Assembly (NCBI GenBank): GCA_022575985.1
Contig: JAKSXM010000147.1
Location: forward strand, 21,920,001-21,984,000
Direction of reading: 5' to 3'
From: Anagrus nilaparvatae
Lineage: Eukaryota > Arthropoda > Insecta > Hymenoptera > Mymaridae
DNA: 64,000 bases
Shown here piece after piece: positions 50,001 through 60,357 of this stretch. The notes under the pieces are model-generated. The model did no database searches. It was given only the letters and a program-made list of their open reading frames with translations, and was not told the DNA's origin. Both the position numbers and the translations under genes were made by a program. Each line of letters begins with the position of its first letter. Position 1 is the first letter of the stretch.

Positions 50001-50062
50001 CAGGGAACAGATCTCTCTTGAGTCGAGAAAAACAACGTCGTAAACCTGTAAAAAAGACGTGA
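41037..50062 (+). CDS. jing: jing/AEBP2-type zinc-finger protein, PRC2 accessory subunit
   Basis: Eight exons join in frame: 41037-41508, 41658-42020, 42078-42437, 42519-42698, 49329-49473, 49537-49667, 49749-49819 and 49885-50062 (TGA), giving 632 visible residues; the 5' end is missing. The N-terminal half is Ser/Thr/Asn-rich and disordered-looking. Three C2H2 fingers follow: CRWDKC...H..H split by the intron after exon 3, CQWQGC...HVLSH, and CIVDGC...HVNGH split by the 6.6 kb intron. Next come a basic stretch ([14 protein letters not shown]) and the conserved end ([49 protein letters not shown]), which follow AEBP2 in order and spacing. AEBP2/Jing binds DNA or nucleosomes and contacts SUZ12 and RBBP4 in the PRC2.2 form of the H3K27 methyltransferase, in the nucleus; in flies jing also acts in border-cell and tracheal/CNS development. 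The role here is by homology. Confidence 0.92.
44552..44671 (-). repeat. five 24-bp tandem units (inverted orientation)
   Basis: Five consecutive 24-base units at 44552, 44576, 44600, 44624 and 44648, each of the form TAAAT(C/T)AAAATTATT...AGTCCC, with a few substitutions per unit. They are the complement of the units at 46561-46704. Confidence 0.85.
44949..45282. mobile_element. TA-flanked foldback MITE, 334 bp
   Basis: Ends CACACTGAGTCGTAAACCC and the complement of the right end (CCAGGTGTACGACTGTGTG) are inverted copies with TA just outside (44947-44948, 45283-45284). The inner arms pair well: CGGTTTTATCTGTATTCCGG with its counterpart near 45213, TTCGAACCGTA with TACGGTTCGAA, and CATATTATTTCTATGA with TCATAGAAATAATAT. 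It lies between the two 24-bp-unit copies inside the jing intron. Non-coding. Confidence 0.8.
45903..46315. repeat. inverted repeat with G+C-rich arms
   Basis: About 55-80 bases at the left (AACAAGGGAAAAAAAATAGT, then GCAGTTGTATG and GAGCGTAGCGAACGAGTGC) pair with the right (GCTACGCTCGCTTGTGC, CATACAACTGCATG, TATCCCTTGTTTAATAAATA). The middle includes further small complementary blocks (GATCGCCCGAAAGC; GGGCAAAAAAGGCC...GCCCT). A weaker partial echo of the right arm occurs at 46340-46400. Probably a foldback MITE, but the exact ends were not resolved. Confidence 0.65.
46561..46704 (+). repeat. six 24-bp tandem units
   Basis: Six perfectly spaced 24-base units start at 46561, 46585, 46609, 46633, 46657 and 46681; each begins GGGA and ends TTA, typical unit GGGACTTAAAATAATTTTGA + TTTA. 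Similar, shorter arrays with the same period are at 5340-5430, 44552-44671 and, degenerated, 58690-58800. The array is the hallmark of this dispersed family. Confidence 0.88.
46778..46877. mobile_element. 100-bp G+C-rich perfect-looking hairpin
   Basis: Two 40-base arms (CCCGAATAGAATCTGAAGTA... and its inverse ending CTTTTCGGG) pair with about three mismatches around a 20-base spacer rich in CCGGA. The core repeats GATCCGGCCCAGATCCGG. It interrupts the conserved tail of the 24-bp-unit repeat between the array and the AAGTAAACATATTCC motif, so it is likely a very short MITE inserted there. Target duplication is not obvious. Confidence 0.75.
47089..48008. mobile_element. TA-flanked foldback MITE, 920 bp
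   Basis: Ends GTCAAGGCGCTAGAAATGTT and the complement of the right end (AACATTGCTGTCACCTTGAC) are inverted copies, flanked by TA at 47087-47088 and 48009-48010. The arms stay paired along their length, e.g. CCAAAAATTTTATCATCAGG with its counterpart near 47960, and GTACCCCAGTCAGGTTTTTG near 47316 with CCCGAAAATCTTACTGGGGTAC near 47823. A TAACCTCA/TGAGGTTAGGAA motif recurs in both arms. The centre is near 47550. The open frame at 47282-47488 is arm sequence, not a gene. Confidence 0.85.
48865..49005 (+). CDS. candidate alternative first exon of the jing-like gene
   Basis: ATG at 48865 (A at -3, G at +4) opens 47 codons ending with the donor TTG-GTAAGA in phase 0, the phase needed to join exon 49329. 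An in-frame stop at 48856 and the lack of an acceptor just before the ATG mean it would be a first exon, not an internal one. It encodes [15 protein letters not shown]..., so a glycine at position 2 and serine at 6 fit the N-myristoylation pattern, and the rest is basic and polar. Spliced to exons 5-8 it gives 221 residues lacking fingers 1 and 2 and half of finger 3 but keeping the conserved C-terminus. If it were included with the long form, finger 3 would be broken. Confidence 0.5.
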
Positions 50063-50264
50063 TGATTATTGCGATACATTACAAATAAAAATATTATTAA
50101 CTATAGCAGCTCGTTTTTTAAGAAAAAAAAGTGTGCCGTTGTCTAGTCCACAAATAAGCTATCAAGATAGATAATAGAAGATTAAAATATTTGCTACAGA
50201 GTTTCATTAAATAAGACATTTATTAGCCTTAAAATCAAAAAAATAAAATAGAGCTATAAATAAA
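50063..50264 (+). promoter_or_regulatory. jing 3' untranslated region with AATAAA signals
   Basis: AATAAA occurs at 50084-50089, only 22 bases after the stop, then at 50242-50247 and 50259-50264. The cluster near 50242-50264 is the more likely 3' end for a normal untranslated region. Many later hexamers up to 52,435 would allow much longer tails, which cannot be decided from sequence. Confidence 0.5.
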
Positions 50265-53200
50265 AGAGTGATATTTTTTTCATTTTTAAGGGTGCCACAC
50301 AAAAAGTCAGGTAACTGACCTATAAAGTAAAAAGTGCCTCATCGTGGATAATTATAGCATCTCTATAAGAGACCACGAAGGGTTTATAAATTTAAAATTT
50401 TGAAATAAATAAAATTTTTTTAGAAAAAATTAGTTTAAATAAAATGACTAGTGGCCTTTTGTTTTGAATATGATAATCATGTCATTTATATCCTCTGAGA
50501 AAGTTTTTTGAGACTCTTAACTTAAATCATCTAAGAAGAAAAAGCAAAAGTATTGCCTTGAAATTCAAATTTTATGTGTTAGAAGAAACTTTGATTTTCA
50601 ATTTAAAATTTGAAAATCGTTAGCTTAAATGCATAGAAAAAAATTAATAATTTTTTTTTATTGCTATAAATAGAAAAGTTGAATAAAATAAATGATAACA
50701 CTTGAATTTTGAGTGGATTAAAAAATGAAATTTATTTGATAACAAGTATTGAGCTATAAGCTTTTTGTAAAAAATTAAGAAAATGTATAAGAACAAGCTG
50801 TTAATCGGTAACTTTGGTTGTAAATATGTTTTGAAGAAGGAAAATATAAGTAAAATTTGTATGTAAAAGATGAGTATAAAAAGTGTGAAAGCATAATTTG
50901 CAACATACATAAGAAGCACACCAGTAAAGAAAACACTGCCAATATTAATATTTAGTATGTAAGAATTCTATATAGAAAAAAATCTTTTTTATAGCGCTGG
51001 TGATTTTAAACTATTACTTGTAGGATTAAAAATATATGCTGATGTTTTTATTGCTAAATATTTAAATGTAAGGAACGTTATCTTTAAAGATGGTCATAAA
51101 TTGCACCTTTACTTTTATTTGTTTAAATATTTGAGTATCCTAAGATACCAAAATTTTTTTACAAAAACAAAGGAATAGATTTAAAAAAAATTATTTTCTA
51201 GTTAGTCAGCATAATAATAACCTTTATTCTGTGCTATCTAATTTTCCAAACGACCAGATATAAAATTATTTATAAATACACTGTCTGTCTTTAGTAAGAT
51301 CATTATGTAAATAATTTATTAGAATAATTTATAACTTTTTTAGAGCAATGAAGAATGCAAGTATCAGAATTTTTTTATAGATATTAATATATAGTCTAAA
51401 TGTAGATAAATAATTTCTTCTTGCACTATGAAGTTTTTTTTTTTTTAGTTTGCTCTTTGTATAAATTAAATTTAATAAATTGAGATCTTTTCATAATTTT
51501 AAATTAAACTAAACGAAAGTTACAATAAAGGAAATAAAGAATCTAGCAAAATAGTAAAACTAGTAACTGCTATTGTTCACTGCCCAGACTGTTTGGAATG
51601 AAAAAACAATTCCTTACAGCTTTGTGTTCATATTTTATTTGAAAAAAATTATTTTAAGCTCCTTTGGTAACTTGATTTCAACTGCGAATTCTCTTAAAAA
51701 TTTTTATAATGCATTTCTTTAATTTGAAAAATAACAAAGAGTGGTAAATTAATTTTTAAAAAATAATTAATTTTCTTTTTGCGCTATAATAGCTAATAAT
51801 AAAATTTCGATGGCATAAGTGGCGCTAAAATGTACTTTTTAGTTTTATTTTCAGTGTTAACAATTATATTTCCGAAGATGGGACCAATTTTTGGGCGTCA
51901 ATATTATATATCACATGTAAGTTAATTTGTTTTGTAGTAGCGCTTGATCTCGTTAAAGCTTGTAGAGGAATATTTGTTATTAAAATTAATATTATTACTC
52001 TTTGTTAATTTCATATGTATTTAGAAAATTTAAAAAATAGAGACTGAGAAAAAAAATAAAATTATTATTTCTAATTTAAAATTGGCTTAAGCTTTTAGGA
52101 TTAAAGCAATTTTTAAAACTTTCTGCTCGACTGAAATAATATTGTAAAATTGTTTTTTTGTAGAAAAATTTTTAGGGTAATTATGTAATATCTAAAAAAT
52201 ATATGTAAAGACTATATCAAAAGAATATATTTATTATTTTTTCCTAAAAAAGCCGTTCCGAATAATAATTAACAAATTTTCTTTTTCTATATAAGTGTTC
52301 ATTAGTAGAAAATATATTGTATTACGATATTGTAAATAAAACGACACGATTTTAGAATGTAATGTTTAGAATGCTAAACCGCAGAAAAAATAATTTATAA
52401 ATGTATAAGCTTTGTGAAATTTTAGAGAAAAATAAAAATGTGCTACCCAATAAATGTTGTGAGAAATTTTAAGACATATTATAAAAAAATATCTGATGCT
52501 TACTTATACTATATATATAACATATATAGGTGTTTTCATATTTTTGCAAAATAACAAATTTAAAGAAAAAATAAAACCTTGTAGTGTCAAAAAAGTACAA
52601 TTTTTGGAATGAGTATAAAATATATTTTAAATGGTACAAATGAAAGAAAACGTATAAAATTCTTTAATAATTGAAGGATATTTTCAGTTTTTTGCCTAAT
52701 CTAAATAAACAATTTAGAAAAGTGGATAAGGGTTGAGAGTATTATATACTTGATAAAAAATATGACAGTTAAGATATTTTTTGAAATAAATATTTTATAC
52801 ATATTTTTTGAGATATTGTACTGCAACTGTATAAACTACTTTTTTCATATTGAAAAAAAAATTTAGAAAGAATTTAGAGAGAAAATTATTTTTAGATTAA
52901 TTAAACTGAATTATTCTTCAATTGTTATGAACAAAACTTAAAACTTTTTAAATATCAATATAAAAGGGTCACTTAAATTACATAAACGTATACTATGATT
53001 TTATAATTATATCATAAAATTGTATTTGATTAATTGCAAATGTAACTGATATAAGTGTTCGGAAAAATCTAAAACTTTCCTAAAATCAAACTAACGAATT
53101 CAGTATGTTTAATAACGTGAAACACAATATCAATTCATAATTTTTATGATCCAGGTTCTACAGCTCTTGTCAAATTCAAAAATTATTAAAATATTACACT

Positions 53201-53324
53201 GTATTTTATATTGTATTTTTCAAATACTTCAAACATATAGAGAAAAAATATTCCACTCTACTGTTTTTTTTTCTTGTTTTGTTTTTAAACAGCATTTATT
53301 TATTTTTTATTTTTATGAGTTTTG
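50265..53324. other. A+T-rich DNA downstream of jing, nothing recognised
   Basis: No coding frame beyond chance; the minus-strand frame 50644-50919 is leucine/phenylalanine-rich and unsupported. It could be a long jing 3' untranslated region, since it lacks inverted repeats and has an even texture up to about 52,500. Confidence 0.4.
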
Positions 53325-53575
53325 AAAATTTTTTAGGGTTCAGGGGATAGTTTTTCCACTTCCTTTATTTAATTTAGAATATTTTGGTATAAAATCTTTA
53401 AATTTAATAAAAAATAAGGCCACAAGTTGTTAGACAAAATTTTCAAAATTTTCAAATTTTTATCCAACAGCGTAAGGTTTTATTTTTTATTAAATTTAAA
53501 AAGTTTTTATGCCAAAATATTTTAAATTTACAAGTGGAAAAACTTTCCTCTGCTCCAAAAAAAAATTTTTAAGCC
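53325..53575. repeat. inverted repeat, about 250 bp
   Basis: TTTTTTAGGGTTCAGGGGAT followed by AGTTTTTCCACTTCC pairs with GTGGAAAAACTTTCCTCTGC ... AAATTTTT, and AGAATATTTTGGTATAAAAT pairs with TTTTTATGCCAAAATATT. The centre is near 53445. A foldback MITE is likely; ends are too A/T-rich to fix a target duplication. Confidence 0.6.
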
Positions 53576-53604
53576 CATTAACGCTTATTATTTAAAAATT
53601 ATGT

Positions 53605-53865
53605 ATTATTTTTTACTCAATATTTATACTCAGGGATTTTTGAAGTTGCTAAATTTAAAAATTAACATAAAAAAGTTATTTTCATTCTTTCCCAGAGCCA
53701 AAAGCTTTATAAAAGAGTTGAAAATGATGTAATTTTCAATTGGGCAGAAATGCTACATTCTTATTTATAGTGTTTTTAGCCTCTAATAAATGCTTTTTTA
53801 TGTGATTTTTAAATTTAATAACCTCGGAAACTCCTGAGTTTAAATTTTGAGTAAAAAATTATAAA
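53605..53865. repeat. inverted repeat, about 260 bp, adjacent to the previous one
   Basis: ATTTTTTACTCAATATTTAT + ACTCAGGGATTTTTGA pairs with CGGAAACTCCTGAGTTTAAA + TTTTGAGTAAAAAAT, and inner blocks AACATAAAAAAG / CTTTTTTATGTG pair around a centre near 53730. It begins within 30 bases of the end of the preceding inverted repeat. Confidence 0.6.
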
Positions 53866-54588
53866 GAATTTTCGAATTGTTTTTTAATGATCAACCCTCA
53901 ATATTTATTTTTTAAAGGGTTGTATTTTAAAATTGACTAAGAAACGAAATAATAAGTTTTTAGTCCTAAAAATATGCTTAGATTTATAATTCTAGTAACC
54001 TATTTAGGCTTGCGGGGCCAGTATAGGCACCTAATGTTAAGAAACATTCTTTTTTAATGGCAGAATCTGTGGGGACCTGTGACCGTGCCTTTAAATGTTT
54101 TTATAAATTGTTGTGTGATATGACTTAAAAATAAAAATTTCATTAACACAAAACTAAAAGCTTTAAAATTTTATTAGGGGTACTGATTTTGTAATAATTT
54201 ATAATATTATTATACTAGTGTAAATGTGTATGAGAATCTTGTTTTTCTTTCCACTGACTAAGAAAAATCGTATACGACCCTTGTCCATAAATAAAGAATG
54301 ACACAAATCGCAGTTTACCAACATCGACTTTGCCCCGGATTGTAATTTACGTGCGATTTGGGCCATTTTTTACTTTTCTGGACACGAGCACGTATAATAT
54401 TACTATTTCTATGCAGTTTTCTTTTTGGAAATCGTTTAACATTTTTTTCCGGGTTTTCCATACCCGAACAAAATATAAACTCAATTTTGATTTTTTAGAT
54501 CATACAGAAAATTTTATACACAGTTTCCAATTTTCAGAGAATAAAAAAATTAACTTTTAAATTTGTTTACATTTTTAGAAATATTTTG
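53866..54588. other. non-coding DNA between inverted repeats
   Basis: A more mixed patch (54000-54110 and 54270-54480, e.g. TTTGCCCCGGATTG) without exon structure. The frame at 54330-54560 is phenylalanine-rich and has no motif. Confidence 0.4.
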
Positions 54589-55565
54589 CTCAAATTTGTC
54601 TTAAAAAAGATTGAAATTTTATTTAAAAAAGCCTGTTTCTGAACTTAAAATATGCATTATTTTCATCGTGAAATAATAATTTTTTTTTTAATCGATTAAT
54701 TTTTTCTTGAGTATAGTATTTATTTTCTCAAGAAAAAATCATTTTTATTGACCAAATTTCAATTCTTATGTCAAAAAACAATCAAAAACTGTTTTAAATA
54801 AATTTTATTATTTACAATTTTCAAAGGTTTGTGACCTAAGAATTGAAATTTGGTAAATAAAAAAGGTTTTTTTTTTAAGAAATGAATTACCAGAGAAAAA
54901 TGAATCACTAAAAAAAAAAAATTATTATTATACGATGAAAATTAAGCGAATAGTGCATATTTTAAGTTAAAAAAAGGTTTTTTTTTCAATTTTTGAACCA
55001 TTTTTGAACTTAAAAAATACATAACTCTGTAGAATTTATCGTAAAATATTAATTTTTTTTTTAAGTCGATTAATTTTTTCCTGCAGTTCATTTATTTAAC
55101 AAAAAAAAATCAATTCGCTTGAAATTTGCTTTTCAAGTCGAAAACTGTTTATAGCTTCAAATAGCAAAATTTATTTTAGACAGTTTTTATTGGTTTTTGA
55201 TGTATAAATTGAATTTTAGTTTCTGAAAATGACTTTTTTCTTGAAGAAATGAATGATCAGGGAAAAACAAACGAATTGAAAGAAAAAATTATTACTTTGT
55301 GATGAAAATTAAGCAAGTTTTTTAATTTCAAAAATAGGCTTTTTTCAGAAGAATTTCAATCTTTTATACGAGAAATTTGAGCAAAATCTTAAATTGACGA
55401 TAACCTGGCTAAATATCGTAAAAAGAAAAGTTTTTTTTTCTTCTGGAGTGGAAAAAAGTTGAAAAATCTTTTTGGCATCCATCGCCGATTTCGTGTTCAA
55501 GTCTTTTTTTGCATTCTGTAGGGCTCAAACTACCAGAAAATCATGGTGCCCGTAAAAAATTTTTT
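54589..55565. repeat. partial and rearranged copy of the 59143-60268 palindrome family
   Basis: Two successive self-complementary blocks (54589-54960, centred near 54800, and 54960-55400, centred near 55170) share AAGATTGAAATTTTATT, GCCTGTTTCTGAACTT and ATCGATTAATTTTT with the element at 59143-60268. The right end (55390-55560: TTAAATTGACGATAAC, TTCTTCTGGAGTGG, TTTTTGGCATCC, GCCGATTTCGTGTTCA) matches the outer arm of that element, but no matching left outer arm is present. It looks like an older copy duplicated in the middle and truncated on the left. Confidence 0.6.
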
Positions 55566-55954
55566 ATTTATTTTTGGCGCAATTAAAACGTATTTTCTGG
55601 TAAAAATGCTCACATATATTTGTTAATTTTGGAAAATTTTTTGACAAGAGTTTTAAAAAATGAAATAAAAAACAAAGAAAATATTGTAAGTCAATCAAAT
55701 GATAAAATATTTTGAGATACTCTGTAAAAATTCTTGTCAATGACCTACAACACTTAAATTAATTACATTTGAATTAGTCTTTAAAAATAAAAAGTATGCG
55801 AGAATTTTTTTAAAATGAGTAAATTATTACGTATACGTTTTATAATATTAAGAATAGAGGTAAAATAATTTCTTTAAATTATCAGTTTAAGAGAAAAAAC
55901 TTATTTGTACAATAAATATAGAGTATTTTTTGTGTGATTTTTTTGTCCTGGTAA

Positions 55955-56062
55955 CAGTGATGGGCATGTAGATGAAACGAGGTGATAGTTTGCACTTATT
56001 TATCCTTTTTGGCGAATCAATGGATATCGACTATCCCCGCGATAAGAACATGCCCATCTCTG
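55955..56062. mobile_element. short hAT-like MITE, 108 bp
   Basis: Ends CAGTGATGGGCATGT (55955) and the complement of ACATGCCCATCTCTG (to 56062) are inverted copies with one difference. A CAGNGATGGGCA end is characteristic of hAT elements. The 8-base flanks (CCTGGTAA and CTCAATAA) agree at only half the positions, so the target duplication is not proven. Non-coding. Confidence 0.6.
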
Positions 56063-56497
56063 CTCAATAAAAATACATAAATTTAAGTGCATTTGTTTTG
56101 TCTAAACATTTTTTATAGCAATTTTATAAAGAAATTAATAAGAAAATTAAAATAGTTTATTATATTATTATCACTTGTAATTAAAATGCGAAAGAAAATT
56201 AATACAACTTGAATGAAGAAAGAAAAAAATTAATTAATATTATATGTCTTTATATTTATTCTTACGATAAAAATGATATTATTCAAATTTGTAAATAACA
56301 TGCGAGAAAAACTCTTTTTCCTATATATTATACATAAATATTATAATTGTATATGTATTTATCCATTAATGTTTATATTTATCATTCTTAATTTTGGTTT
56401 TATCTTTTTTTATTATTATTTTATGATAAAATAAATTTTATGATAAACGAAAGTATAATCAAAATAAAAATATCTTTTCTTTTATTTATATACCTGA
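56063..56497. other. A+T-rich DNA, nothing recognised
   Basis: No coding frame or paired ends were seen. Confidence 0.5.
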
Positions 56498-58516
56498 GAA
56501 TACTGTCGAGCTGGAAAAGATTGACACCTCCCGAATTTAAAGCGTATCTTTTACAAAAATAGTCCAAAAACATTGGGACAAAAAGCATCTTGTTAAGAAT
56601 TCCTTCATCTAATCCTATACGGAAGCTCATGATTCTAGGTTAAGGGGTCTTGCGCTTTCAATTTTTTCCGATAATCAAAATTTTTTTTCTCTTCTTATCT
56701 TATAAAAAAAATATTCAAAATTATGATAAAAAAGGTTTTATGTCGATATGTTAAATAAAAAAAATTTTAAAGAAGAAATTTGATCAAAAATATAACGTAT
56801 ATTATACGCACAAAGAAACTTTAAACGCGTTTATCTCGAAACCTACTTTTTTTAATTTGTCCGACTGATTCAGAGAAAACTACTCCTCCGATTTAATTTT
56901 TTTTTTTTTAATCTTTTTATTATCTAATTAAGATGGCATTTAACTACGGAAAAGTTAATTGGGCTATTTTTAAAAATTTCACAGGGAGGAGAGTGTCCGA
57001 AAACGAGGGTGATTTTTACAAAATTTTTTATTTTTAGTGTAACTTTTTTAATTTTCAATATTTTTCCTTTTCTTTAGTTTAATGCCAAGTTTAGGGCATG
57101 CAGAAAAACATGATTTTTTTTTTTTTTTTTAAGATGAACCTGGGCGGCTGAATCAGTCGGACAACTTTTTTTATTTTTTTTTCATCGCTTCATTCAGCGC
57201 CATCTTTCAGGTACTTAATATACATAAAAATTAAAAAAAAAAAAAGGGAAGATTGCCTAATAAATGTACAAAATCAATAAAAAAAAAAATTTTCAAATAG
57301 CTTTAGCAGTTTTTTTTTTATGACCACTCAAACTTTCCTCGAAATTATAGCATTTGAAAGCGCAGGACCCCTTAAAAGGATTGAGATTTATGGGCAAAAA
57401 TAGGTGCAAAATCATGAAAAAAAACCTTTTTTTTTCATGGTCAACTTTATGAGGTTAATTTTGGCACTAAAAATTATTATTTTTTGACCAAGTTTTAACC
57501 ACATATTCTTTGGCTCTTGAACTTTACAGTAGCGTTGGTTTTTTTTTCTAAAATTATTTTAAATATTATTTATAAGTTAAAATGCCCAATTCTGTTGTAA
57601 TTGTCCTATGGTAATAATTTTATTCGATAGATAACTACATATAGATTATAATTCTAAAATATCATGGTTGTGGGGGCCCTCGTTTGATTGTGATATCAAA
57701 AAAAAGAAGAAATTTTTATGAATGGGAATGTAATGATTACTCTGCCCAATGTTTTTTTTTTTTAAGAAAATAATCTTTAAGGTAAGACCACTTGGGGTCA
57801 TTATATTTAATGCACAATGGTTCATTTGAATAAATATTATACAAAAAAGCAGTCGCTCCTTTTCTATCTTATTGCGTATGAGCCTGTATATTTTAAAACA
57901 GGTATATTTTAGATATTATTTTTAATATGCGTTAAATATAATCACCCCGAGTGGTCCCACCTTATACACTTATTTTCTTTAAAATGGTTATAGAGTAATT
58001 ATTATTTTTCCATTCATAAAAAATTCTACTATTTTTTGATGTCACTATCAAACGAGGGCCCCTACAACCATGATATTTTAGAATTATTTATGTAGTTATC
58101 TATCGAATAAAAAAAAAATTATTACCATAGGACAATTACAACAGAATTGGGCATTTTAACTTCAAATTATTATAAATAATATTTAAAATAATTTTAGAAA
58201 AAAAAAACCAACGCTACTGTAAAGTTCAAGAGCCAAAGAATATGTGGTTAAAACTTGGTCAAAAAATAATAATTTTTAGTGCCAAAATTAACCTCATAAA
58301 GTTGACCATGAAAAAAAAAGGTTTTTTTTCATGATTTTGCACCTATTTTTGCCCATAAATCTCAATCCTTTTAACCTAGAATCATGAGCTTCCGTATAGG
58401 ATTAGATGAAGGAATTCTTAACAAGATGCTTTTTATCCCAATGTTTTTGGACTATTTTTGTAGAAGATACGCTTTAAATTCGGGATGTGTCAATCTTTTC
58501 CAGCTCGACAGTATTC
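56498..58516. mobile_element. foldback element with a nested TTAA insertion in its left arm
   Basis: Ends GAATACTGTCGAGCTGGAAA (56498) and the exact complement to 58516. The arms pair for about 640 bases with few differences, including CGGAAGCTCATGATTCTAGG, GGTCAACTTTATGAGGTTAA, CTCTTGAACTTTACAGTAGC and GGGCCCTCGTTTGAT with their complements on the right. The centre is near 57873 once the 56644-57371 insertion is removed, giving an original length of about 1.29 kb. Both arms carry a short frame beginning MSFRIGLDEGILNKM, on opposite strands; it has no recognisable function. No clear target duplication. Confidence 0.85.
56644..57371. mobile_element. TTAA-flanked element (piggyBac-type), 728 bp
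   Basis: Begins GGGGTCTTGCGCTTTCAA and ends TTTGAAAGCGCAGGACCCC (one mismatch in about 18), flanked by TTAA at 56640-56643 and 57372-57375. A subterminal pair, GTCCGACTGATTCAG and CTGAATCAGTCGGAC, lies inside. The body is otherwise not a full palindrome. Removing it with one TTAA makes the host arm read exactly like the complement of 58340-58400, which shows the empty site. No transposase frame is present. Confidence 0.9.
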
Positions 58517-58639
58517 ATGTCCATTTACAGCACAAAACGCTTCAATAATGTAAAAATTTTATTTATTTTCTTGCCACTGAAAAAAAAATCTGAAACGTAC
58601 TATTTTTTCTCATTTTCAAAATGGAACATCTTTATAGGG

Positions 58640-58950
58640 AATGGGAATCCGAAAATCAAGGGACGGGGGTCAAAAGAATAATTTCGATGTAGGGACTTAG
58701 AATACTTCCAGTCAAGGGACTTTATTTTATTAAATGTTTTAAATTTAGGATACTAATACAGATTTAGGGAATCAAAATAATTTGGGCTTAGAATCTTATC
58801 ATCTAATAAGGTGGTAATTGCAAATTATAAAATTAGAAAATTGTATTGTAATGTGGAGTAACATTTGCATTGTTTCTAGTCCTCAGCTGGAAGTAAACAC
58901 GTTCCATGCATTTTGGTTGTGCTTACACAAAACGGTTATACGTTTTTTTG
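58640..58950 (+). repeat. 24-bp-unit family, degenerate copy
   Basis: Degenerate units (TAGGGACTTAGAATACTTCC, GATTTAGGGAATCAAAATAA) are followed by the conserved tail: CTTATCATCTAATAAGGTGG, GGAAGTAAACACGTTCCATG and AAAACGGTTATACGTTTTT. Same order as at 5340-5570 and 46561-46947. Confidence 0.65.
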
Positions 58951-59142
58951 TTTTTTATATAATATATAGTTTTCGCAAAACATGTAGAATTTTTAGCAGA
59001 AATGGAAATGAATTTCTTCACATTGAGCTGATAAGTTTATTTGAGATTTTACATATATAGATGTGCCTTAAAAATGGAAAATCTTAAAAATGTTTAATTT
59101 TTTAAGAAATTTTGTTCCTAGATGTTTACATTAGATGTCTGT

Positions 59143-60268
59143 ATATGACGCATTATTTTTTTTTTACTACTTATCTTGGACAAAAAACTGAAAAAAAAAT
59201 TTGAAGAGACATCGATATGACCCGTGTTTTCAGGTAGTTTGAACCTTCAGAAAACCAAAAAAAATCGTGAACAAGAAATCGGCGATAGGTGCCAAAAAGA
59301 TTTTTTCACTTTTATATCAGAAACCGTGTTTTTCGTATCTGAGCTACCCCAAATTTTTAAAATAACTTTTTGGGTAAATAAAATTTTAAAAAATAGATAA
59401 AAAAACCTGATTGCCAGGGAAAAACCACTCCAGAAGAAAAAAAAACTTTTCTTTTTACGATGAAATTTAGCCAAGTTATCGTCAATTTAAGATTTTGCTT
59501 AAATTCGCCTTAAAAAAGATTGAAATTTTATTGAAAAAAGTCTGTTTCTGAACTTTAAGCATGCATTACTCGCTTGATTTTCATCGTAAAATAATAATTT
59601 TTTTTTTTAAAATCGATTAATTTTTCCCTGAGTATTCATTTCTTCAAGAAAAAAATCATTTTTACTGACTAAACTTCAATTTTTAGGTCAAAAGCTGTGT
59701 TAAGTCAATTTTGCTATTTACAGTTTTCAAAGGCTTTTGGCCTAAAAATTGAAATTTGGTACATAAAAATGATTTTTTTTCATAAAGAAATGAATTGCCA
59801 GGGAAAAATGCATCGATTAAAAAAAAAAATTATTATTTTACGATGAAAATCAAGCGAGTAATGCATGTTTAAAGTTCAGAATCAGGCTTTTTTCAATAAA
59901 ATTTCAATCTTTTTTAAGACGAATTTGAGCAAAATCTTAAATTGACGATAACTTGGCTAAATTTCATCGTAAAAAGATAAGTTTTTTTTTCTTCTGGAGT
60001 GGTTTTTCTCTGGCAATCAGATTTTTTTATCTATTTTTTAAAATTTTATTTACCTAAAAAGTTATTTTGAAAATTTGGGGTAGCTCAGATACGAAAAACA
60101 CGGTTTCTGACATAATAGTGAAAATATCTTTTTGACACCTATCACCGATTTCTTGTTCACAATTTTTTTCGGTCAAACTACCCGAAAACACGGGTCATAT
60201 CTCTTCAAATTTTTTTTTTCAGTTTTTTGTCCAAGTTAAGTAGTAAAAAAAAAATAATGCATCATATG
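59143..60268. mobile_element. foldback element, about 1.13 kb
   Basis: TATATGACGCATTATTTT at the left and the complement of AAAATAATGCATCATATG at the right begin arms that stay paired for about 550 bases: ACTACTTATCTTGGAC, GACCCGTGTTTTCAGGTAG, GAAACCGTGTTTTTCGTATC, TGAGCTACCCCAAATTTT, ACCACTCCAGAAGAAAAAAA and AAGATTGAAATTTTATT each have complements on the other side. The loop is near 59690-59720. A partial relative is at 54589-55565. The minus-strand frame at 59247-59474 is arm sequence. Confidence 0.85.
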
Positions 60269-60357
60269 ACTTCGATAAGCTGTTTCAAAATAAACCTATA
60301 TAAAAAACTTAATTCAAAATGAAAATGAACTATTTTTTGCTGCACTTATCTCACCAA

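Noticed and set aside
59247..59474. Minus-strand frame of 75 codons
   Set aside because: Arm of the 59143-60268 foldback; no motif.
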